A program made the position numbers and the translations under genes. From Bog-756 sp038210245 (GTDB taxonomy: Bacteria > Actinomycetota > Acidimicrobiia > Acidimicrobiales > RAAP-2), in the NCBI GenBank assembly GCA_038210245.1, contig JBBQWW010000006.1, positions 1 to 64,000 on the forward strand: a stretch of DNA of 64,000 bases, written 5' to 3'. Below, piece by piece: positions 58,935 through 64,000 of this stretch; position 1 is the first letter of the stretch, and the number at the start of each line of letters is the position of its first letter. The notes under the pieces were generated by a model that was given only the letters and a program-made list of their open reading frames with translations, was not told where the DNA came from and did no database searches.

Positions 58935-58966
58935 TGCAAATGTATATGTTTCCGTATACACTTGCA
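58935..58966. promoter_or_regulatory. 32-nt inverted repeat, operator-like
   Basis: Arms TGCAA-A-TGTATA (58935-58946) and TATACA-C-TTGCA (58955-58966) match at 11 of 12 positions around an 8-nt centre TGTTTCCG. It is AT-rich in a GC-rich genome and lies in the divergent space between the GT2 gene and the gene at 59028. The symmetry and size fit binding of a dimeric repressor or activator. Confidence 0.6.
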
Positions 58967-59027
58967 TTCATCGAGGTCGGGGGCCCTACCCCCGCCCAGT
59001 GCAACAGCCGAGTCGAAGGAGCACCAC

Positions 59028-59459
59028 ATGCCCACCATCAAGAAGCCGGAGATCAAGATGCCGGAGATCAACACCGACATGGCCCGGGCGGCCAAGGACA
59101 TCGCCGCCGTGGCCAAGGACGCCACCTACGTGGTCATCGGAGCCGGTGTCCTGGGGTTCCAGCAGGCCCAGGTCCAGCGACAGGAGCTCATGAAGCGGCT
59201 GGCCGAGCCCAAGGCCGGCATCGAGGACCGCGTCACCGCCGCCCGCTCCGACCTCAGTGGTGCCCTCCACACGGTGGACATCACCGTCGAAGGGCTCATG
59301 GAGCGGTTCGAAGAGATGATCGAGCGCCTGGAGGCCGCCGTGGCCCCGCTCGAGGATCGTCTGCCCACCCAGGCCCGCGACCTGGCCAAGCAGGCCCACG
59401 TCCAGGCCAAGGAGGCCCGGTCGCAGATCCGCTCTCGGATCCCGACGGCCGCCGCCTGA
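59028..59459 (+). CDS. Helical, phasin- or HBHA-like protein of unknown function
   Basis: 143 aa from ATG 59028, which has a strong AAGGAG six bases upstream. The N-terminus is KPE-rich (KKPEIKMPEINTD), followed by a hydrophobic stretch (TYVVIGAGVLGFQQAQVQ) and long amphipathic helices (GALHTVDITVEGLMERFEEM, QARDLAKQAHVQAKEARSQI). It resembles heparin-binding-hemagglutinin or phasin-like helical proteins of actinobacteria, but no domain is certain. The nearby palindrome is a likely operator. Confidence 0.7.
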   Translation: MPTIKKPEIKMPEINTDMARAAKDIAAVAKDATYVVIGAGVLGFQQAQVQRQELMKRLAEPKAGIEDRVTAARSDLSGALHTVDITVEGLMERFEEMIERLEAAVAPLEDRLPTQARDLAKQAHVQAKEARSQIRSRIPTAAA

Positions 59460-59564
59460 CCACCGCGGTCCCGCTCGCCGGCCGAAGGCCCCCGGTCAGC
59501 CGACGGCACGGCCGGCTCCCTCCCCCGGTCCGGGCCCACCCGGGCTGATCCATCCTGGCCCCAT

Positions 59565-59597
59565 CGAGAACGGCCCGCATCGTGCGGGCCGTTCTCG
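59565..59597. terminator. Perfect 15-bp hairpin between convergent genes
   Basis: Arms CGAGAACGGCCCGCA and TGCGGGCCGTTCTCG with a TCG loop. It lies between the stops of the gene ending at 59459 and the reductase gene ending at 59642 and could stop transcription from both sides. No U-rich tract follows, as is common in high-GC actinobacteria. Confidence 0.75.
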
Positions 59598-59641
59598 GCA
59601 TACTCGGTCGGGGCGCTGGAACGGTCAGGGACGCGGGTCGG

Positions 59642-60541
59642 TCACTCCGAATGTTGCTGCCAGTAGGCCAGCACGTCGGCCAGAGTCTCCTCGAGGGGTA
59701 GCTCGGGTTTCCATCCGGTGGCCTGGACCAACCGGGCCGGGTCCCCTCGGAGTACCGGGACCTCCACCGGTCGGACCAGCGACGGATCCGTCTCGAAGGC
59801 CAGGGTCGTGCCGGCCAGGGCGAGGAGCCCGTCGGCGATCTCCCGGATGGCCACGTCACGGCCGGAGCAGACGTTGTACACCTCGCCCGGTCGGCCGGAC
59901 TCGATCAGCAGGCGGTAGGCCCGGACCACATCCCGCACGTCGGTGAAGTCACGGCGGGCCGACAGGTTGCCCACCGGGATGGTGGCCGCACCGCGGCGAT
60001 CGGCCTCGACGATGCGCTGGGCCAGGGCCGCCACGGCGAAGTTGGGGGTCTGTCCCGGCCCGATGTGATTGAACGGGCGCACGGTCACGACGTGCTGGCC
60101 GTGGCCCAGGTGGGCCTGGGCCACCACCGCCTCGGCCGCCAGCTTGCTGGCCGCGTACGGAGTCAGTGGCGCAGTGGGTGACTCCTCTCGGAGCGGGAGC
60201 TGTCCCGGGTCGGTCACCGCCCCGTAGACCTCCGCGGAGCTGGTGACCAGCACCCGAGGGTCGGTGCCGCACTGGCGGGCGGCCCCCAGCACCGCGGCGG
60301 TACCGATGATGTTGACCTCCAGCACCTGCAGAGGCTCCTCCCACGATTGGCCCACATGGGTCAGGGCGGCCAGGTGGTAGACGGCGTCGGGGGCGGCGGC
60401 GGTCATGGCCTCGAGGAGGGCGGAGGGATCCGTGATCTCGACCTCCCGGTCGATGGCGATCACCTCGTCGCCGAGGTCTCGGAGGTGGTCAGCGAGCCAG
60501 TGGCCGACAAAGCCGCGGCCGCCGGTGATGAGGGAGCGCAC
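59642..60541 (-). CDS. rmd: NAD-dependent epimerase/dehydratase, GDP-6-deoxy-D-mannose reductase-like
   Basis: 299-aa extended SDR. Rossmann motif TGGRGFVGHWL, catalytic TSSAEVYG and YAASK (Tyr-x-x-x-Lys), and the segment RPFNHIGPGQTPNFAV that is typical of GDP-4-keto-6-deoxy-D-mannose reductase (RMD), which makes GDP-D-rhamnose. The substrate is inferred; a GDP-mannose 4,6-dehydratase gene is not in the window. It lies next to three GT4 glycosyltransferase genes on the same strand. Confidence 0.82.
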   Translation of the reverse strand: MRSLITGGRGFVGHWLADHLRDLGDEVIAIDREVEITDPSALLEAMTAAAPDAVYHLAALTHVGQSWEEPLQVLEVNIIGTAAVLGAARQCGTDPRVLVTSSAEVYGAVTDPGQLPLREESPTAPLTPYAASKLAAEAVVAQAHLGHGQHVVTVRPFNHIGPGQTPNFAVAALAQRIVEADRRGAATIPVGNLSARRDFTDVRDVVRAYRLLIESGRPGEVYNVCSGRDVAIREIADGLLALAGTTLAFETDPSLVRPVEVPVLRGDPARLVQATGWKPELPLEETLADVLAYWQQHSE

Positions 60542-60616
60542 GACGGGTCACCCTACCGGCTCACCGGCCGGGCCAGGGTCGTGCCGGGGTCAGGCGCCCG
60601 CACGATGCGATCGGGC

Positions 60617-61777
60617 TCAGCGGCCGGCAGCGTGGCGATAGGCCTCCATGTGCCGCTCGGCGCTCTGTGTCCAGGTGTGGGCGGCCACGATCTCCAGCCC
60701 CCGGCCCCGGCGCCGGGACACCCCGGCCCCGTCGCCCGAAGGTCCGGCCAGCAGGGCGTCGATGGCCTCGGCCAATCCGGGCCCGTCTCCCGGAGCGATG
60801 AGGGTGGCGGCGTCACCAGCCACCTCCTCCATGGCGGTCCCGGTGGTGGTGACCAGCGGCACCCCACAGGCCAGAGCCTCGAGGGCCGGGAGCCCGAACC
60901 CCTCGTAGAGGGCCGGGTAGACGGCGGCCGCGGCCGACCGCAGTAGCGCCGGGACCACCTCATCGGCCACGTAGCCGGTCCGCACGATCCGGGTCGCCAC
61001 TCCGGACACCTCGATGGCCCGCTCCACCGCCGCCACCCCCCAACCGTCCCCCCCGGCCAGGACCAGGAGGGCGTCGGGGTGGCGGTCGGCGATCCGGGCG
61101 AACGCCCCAATCAGCGTGGGGACGTCCTTGCGGGGCTCGAGGGTCCCGACGAAGAGCAGGTACGGCCGGTCGGTCAGGCGCCGGTCCACTGCGGCCAGCA
61201 CCTCCCGGTCCGAGCCGGGGTGGGGCTCATCGGACCGGAACAGTCCGGTGTCGACACCGTGGGGGGCCACGAAGACCTGCGTGTCCACACGGCACCACCG
61301 GACCAGCTCGTCGGCCGTCACCTGGCTGGGGCAGACCACCGCCGCCGCCCGGTGGGCGGCCCGGGTGATGGCCCGACGGAACACGAGGACCTTCGACCGC
61401 TGATGCCACTGGGGTGCCTCGAAGAAGCTCAGATCGTGGACCGTGACCACCGTCGGCACGGTGGTGAGCACGGGCATCGTGTAATGCGGCCCGTGGTGGA
61501 CGGCCACGCCGGACCGGGCCAGCCGACCGGGTAGTCGGACTTGCTCCCAGGCCAGTCGGAGCGGGCGAGGGGCGGGCGCATCGGAGTCCAGCCGGGAAGC
61601 CGGGGCCACCGCCGTCCACCGCGCCACGTCATCCCGTCGACCGAACAGGGTCAGGTCCACGTCGGAGCGGGAGTCGAGGGCTTCGGCCAGACGGAGGGTG
61701 TACTGACCGGCCCCCACGGCCCGGACCGGTACGGCCGACACGTCGAGGGAGAGCCGCAGCGGAGAGTCAGCCACCAC
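60617..61777 (-). CDS. GT4-type glycosyltransferase
   Basis: 386 aa from GTG 61777 (or 61774), overlapping the upstream gene. GT-B fold, GT4 family: N-terminal SLDVSAVPVRAVGAGQYTLR, middle VHDLSFFEAPQWH, and the C-terminal donor site with VGTLEPRKDVPTLIGAF, YPALYEGFGLPALEALACG (retaining EX7E motif region) and AHTWTQSAERH at the end. Uses a nucleotide-activated sugar; acceptor unknown. Confidence 0.9.
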   Translation of the reverse strand: MVADSPLRLSLDVSAVPVRAVGAGQYTLRLAEALDSRSDVDLTLFGRRDDVARWTAVAPASRLDSDAPAPRPLRLAWEQVRLPGRLARSGVAVHHGPHYTMPVLTTVPTVVTVHDLSFFEAPQWHQRSKVLVFRRAITRAAHRAAAVVCPSQVTADELVRWCRVDTQVFVAPHGVDTGLFRSDEPHPGSDREVLAAVDRRLTDRPYLLFVGTLEPRKDVPTLIGAFARIADRHPDALLVLAGGDGWGVAAVERAIEVSGVATRIVRTGYVADEVVPALLRSAAAAVYPALYEGFGLPALEALACGVPLVTTTGTAMEEVAGDAATLIAPGDGPGLAEAIDALLAGPSGDGAGVSRRRGRGLEIVAAHTWTQSAERHMEAYRHAAGR

Positions 61778-62882
61778 GGCTCCCCGAGGACGGCCGTCGG
61801 ACCTGCTCCCAGACCTCGAGGTGCTGGCGGGCGATGCCCGACCAACGCAGCTCGGCCGAGCGCTCCCGGCCGCGTTGGCGCAGACGGTCCCGCTCCTCCT
61901 CGTCGGTGGCCACGACCAGGAGGCCGGCGGCGATGGAGTCGATGTCGAGAGGATCGACCTCATGGGCCGCTCCGCCGGTGCTGGGCAGGGGACTGGCCAC
62001 CACGGGCGTGCCGAGAGCCATCGCCTCCACCGGCGGTAGTCCGAACCCCTCCACCAGGGGGACGTAGGCCAAGAGCCGAGCCATGGCGTAGAGGGCGGAC
62101 AGCTCCGACGGGGTGACCAGACCGGTCAGCACCACCCCGGTCTCCGGCTTCACCCGCTCACCCCAGCCGCTCGGCCCCACCAGCACCAGCGGCCAGGGCT
62201 CGGGAAGGGACCCCCGGATGCGTTCGTAGGACTCCACCAGCCGGGATAGGTTCTTGCGGGGCTCCAGCGTCCCCACGCTCAACAGGAACGGCCCGTCCAC
62301 CCCCATGGCGGAGAGGAGGGCGGTGGCCGCCTCCACGTCGGGTGGGGGCAGGTGATCGGACCCCATGGGGATGACGTGGATGGCGTCGGGCGACGCGCCC
62401 GCCTCCACCAGGTCGGCTGCCACCACCTCGCCGGGGACGATGAACCGATCGGACCGTCGCAGCGCCCGTCGCAGGGCCGCCTCGTGCCAGGTCCGGCCCC
62501 GCGGCGGGTAGGCATCGGGCACCCGCCGCCACAGCAGGTCGTGCACCGTGGTGACCAAGGAGGCCCGTCCCGGCTCCATGGTCGAAAGCGAGGTGGCCTG
62601 GATCACGTCAAAGCCGTGCGGCCCCCGAAGCAGACCCCGGTCCCAGGCCCGGGTCAGCACCGGGCCGGGAAGCGGGTACGAGCGCACCGGGTGGCCCAGT
62701 CCGGTCAGGGGGTCGGCGTCACTCCGGCCTGACGGCCGGCTGGCCACCAGCGTCACGTCGGGCCGCCCATCCGGTGCCATCTCCTCGAGGCCCTGGAGCA
62801 AGCCCCGGATGTAGGTGCCGATCCCTCCCGACGCCGGGCGTCGCAACTGCTCGGCCATCACCAGCACGCACCGGTCGCTCAC
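61767..62882 (-). CDS. GT4-type glycosyltransferase
   Basis: 371 aa from GTG 62882, overlapping the stop of the upstream gene (GTGA). GT4 family: PASGGIGTYIRGLLQGLE at the N-terminus, VTTVHDLLWRRVPDAYP, LSVGTLEPRKNLSRLVESY, and VPLVEGFGLPPVEAMALGTP. A WRWSG-type C-terminus (SAELRWSGIARQHLEVWEQV) is usual for the mannosyltransferase-like group. Middle gene of a three-gene glycosyltransferase run with overlapping ends. Confidence 0.9.
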   Translation of the reverse strand: MSDRCVLVMAEQLRRPASGGIGTYIRGLLQGLEEMAPDGRPDVTLVASRPSGRSDADPLTGLGHPVRSYPLPGPVLTRAWDRGLLRGPHGFDVIQATSLSTMEPGRASLVTTVHDLLWRRVPDAYPPRGRTWHEAALRRALRRSDRFIVPGEVVAADLVEAGASPDAIHVIPMGSDHLPPPDVEAATALLSAMGVDGPFLLSVGTLEPRKNLSRLVESYERIRGSLPEPWPLVLVGPSGWGERVKPETGVVLTGLVTPSELSALYAMARLLAYVPLVEGFGLPPVEAMALGTPVVASPLPSTGGAAHEVDPLDIDSIAAGLLVVATDEEERDRLRQRGRERSAELRWSGIARQHLEVWEQVRRPSSGSRGG

Positions 62883-64000
62883 CCCCGGGCTCCAGAGGAG
62901 ACCCGTTGACCATGGGCGTCGGCGTAGAGTTCGGCCAGCCCGGCGGCGCACGCCTCCCAGGTGAACCCGGCACTCCGACGTCGACCCCGCTCTACCAGCT
63001 CCTCGACGGCGGTGCCCCCGTCGAGGACCCGGCTGAGCGCCGCGGCCAGGTCGTCGCTGTCACCCGGTCCGACCAGCAGCCCTCCGTCCCCCACCACTTC
63101 GGGAACGGCTCCGGCGGCGGTGGCCACCACCGGCACCCCGACCGCCATGGCCTGGAGCGGAGGGAAGCCGAACCCCTCGTAGCGGGACGGGTAGGCCAAC
63201 ACCGCCGCGTGCCGGAGCACGTCGGCGAGACCCAGGTCGTCGAGGTAGCCGGGTCGCAGGATCCGGGCCCGCCACGGCGAGGCCTCCACGGCGGCGGTGA
63301 AACGCTCGGCACCCCAACCGTCGGCGCCCACCACCACCAGTGCCACCCCCGGGTGGTCGGCGGCCAGGGCGTCGAAGGCCGAGACCAGCAACGGGTAGTC
63401 CTTGCGGGGCTCGATGGTGCCGATGGCCAGCACGTAGCGGTCACAGCCCGCCGGCAGCCGGAAGGGCGGTCCCTGGTCGGGCCGGGTCGGTGGGAATGCC
63501 GGGGTCGGCGGGAGGGGAACCCCGTGGTGGACGGCCCGCACCCGTTCGGGGTGGATCGAGAACTCTTCGGTCACCTGGTCAGCGATGAACTGCGACGGGG
63601 TGTGGACCCAGGCCCCCTCGGCCACGGCTCGGCGGATGAGGTCGGGGAAGCGGAGCGTCGGGGGATCGCAGAGCTCGGGGTAGAGGACGACGGTCAGATC
63701 GTGGACCGTCACCACACGGGCCGCACTCCGGGTCGGCGGGACCACGAAGTTGGTCCCGTGCACCACATCGATTCGGCCGAGGAACCACTCCACCGGGGGC
63801 TGCGAGGACCTCGACCATGCCGCGTGCAGAGGCCGGGCCGGCATGGCCCGCTGTCCGGTCGAGGCACCCGGCGGCACCAGCGACTCCAGCTGGCGACGCC
63901 GCCGCCAGCTCACGGCGAAGGCCCTGACGTCGAGCACCGGGACCCCGGATAGCCCGGAGAGGGCGCCGCGGCAGAAGGCGCCGACGCCGGTGGGATGGCC
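62879..64000 (-). CDS. GT4-type glycosyltransferase, 5' end cut by window edge
   Basis: At least 373 residues; the frame is open at the right edge of the window and the first visible codons read GHPTGVGAFCRGALSGLSG, the usual GT4 N-terminus, so only the first few residues are missing. Further motifs: VVTVHDLTVVLYPELCDP, LAIGTIEPRKDYPLLVSAF, YPSRYEGFGFPPLQAMAVG. The internal GTG 63937 is not the real start. Overlaps the next gene by GTGA. Confidence 0.88.
   Translation of the reverse strand, partial: GHPTGVGAFCRGALSGLSGVPVLDVRAFAVSWRRRRQLESLVPPGASTGQRAMPARPLHAAWSRSSQPPVEWFLGRIDVVHGTNFVVPPTRSAARVVTVHDLTVVLYPELCDPPTLRFPDLIRRAVAEGAWVHTPSQFIADQVTEEFSIHPERVRAVHHGVPLPPTPAFPPTRPDQGPPFRLPAGCDRYVLAIGTIEPRKDYPLLVSAFDALAADHPGVALVVVGADGWGAERFTAAVEASPWRARILRPGYLDDLGLADVLRHAAVLAYPSRYEGFGFPPLQAMAVGVPVVATAAGAVPEVVGDGGLLVGPGDSDDLAAALSRVLDGGTAVEELVERGRRRSAGFTWEACAAGLAELYADAHGQRVSSGARG

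Overview
The window is high-GC DNA (roughly 70% by eye) with densely packed genes, GTG/TTG starts, four-base GTGA/ATGA gene overlaps and few Shine-Dalgarno sites. Gene families typical of Actinobacteria are common: bioB followed by a BsaP-like protein, DUF3039, DUF5719, an SCO6745-like protein, a mycothiol-type maleylpyruvate isomerase domain, an F420/PPOX enzyme, and manB-Trm112-PGI/PMI. I infer an actinobacterium, most likely Acidimicrobiia; the cell-wall amidase with repeated GYWLVASDGG units fits that class. No rRNA, tRNA, CRISPR, prophage or insertion sequence was seen.

Layout. 0-12 kb: secreted GH3 glycosidase, pirin, mycothiol-type enzyme, beta-helix lipoprotein, S-adenosylhomocysteinase, enoyl-CoA hydratase, a hexanucleotide repeat in front of a frameshifted membrane protein, a PAP2 protein and an aldo/keto reductase. 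12-32 kb: two ABC-F ATPases, acyl-CoA dehydrogenases and an acyl-CoA synthetase, the complete late biotin pathway in two places (bioB-bsaP at 15.2-16.5 kb; bioA-bioF-bioD at 24.8-28.1 kb), Maf, a tRNA-dihydrouridine synthase, an NfeD-SPFH pair, and an archaeal-type riboflavin synthase. 31.7-39.6 kb: sugar nucleotidyltransferase, serine hydrolase, ftsX, ftsE, prfB, secA and hpf, all on the minus strand. 40-49 kb: PGI/PMI, Trm112 and manB, then amidase, LON-domain protein, a large membrane protein, CPBP protease. 49-53.9 kb: ftsH, a decayed methyltransferase pseudogene and several small metal-binding proteins. 53.9-64 kb: an envelope polysaccharide block (DUF5719 protein, 1146-aa GT2 membrane protein, GDP-6-deoxymannose reductase-like enzyme, three GT4 glycosyltransferases, the last cut by the window edge).

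How it fits together. PGI/PMI, manB, the reductase and the glycosyltransferases form a plausible route from fructose-6-phosphate through GDP-mannose to a deoxyhexose- or mannose-containing envelope glycan; the guanylyltransferase and dehydratase steps are not in the window. FtsEX, the amidase and the serine hydrolase belong to wall remodelling at division. SecA, FtsH, CPBP protease and HPF belong to protein export and quality control.

The strongest window-wide signal is regulatory: 21 start codons (plus the start of a methyltransferase pseudogene among them) have a TANNNT hexamer ending 5-10 nt upstream and usually no Shine-Dalgarno, so leaderless transcription looks common. Other points of interest are the archaeal-type RibC, a 17-codon upstream reading frame coupled to ftsE, a 32-nt AT-rich operator-like palindrome, and a GNRA-capped nested hairpin upstream of hpf-secA.
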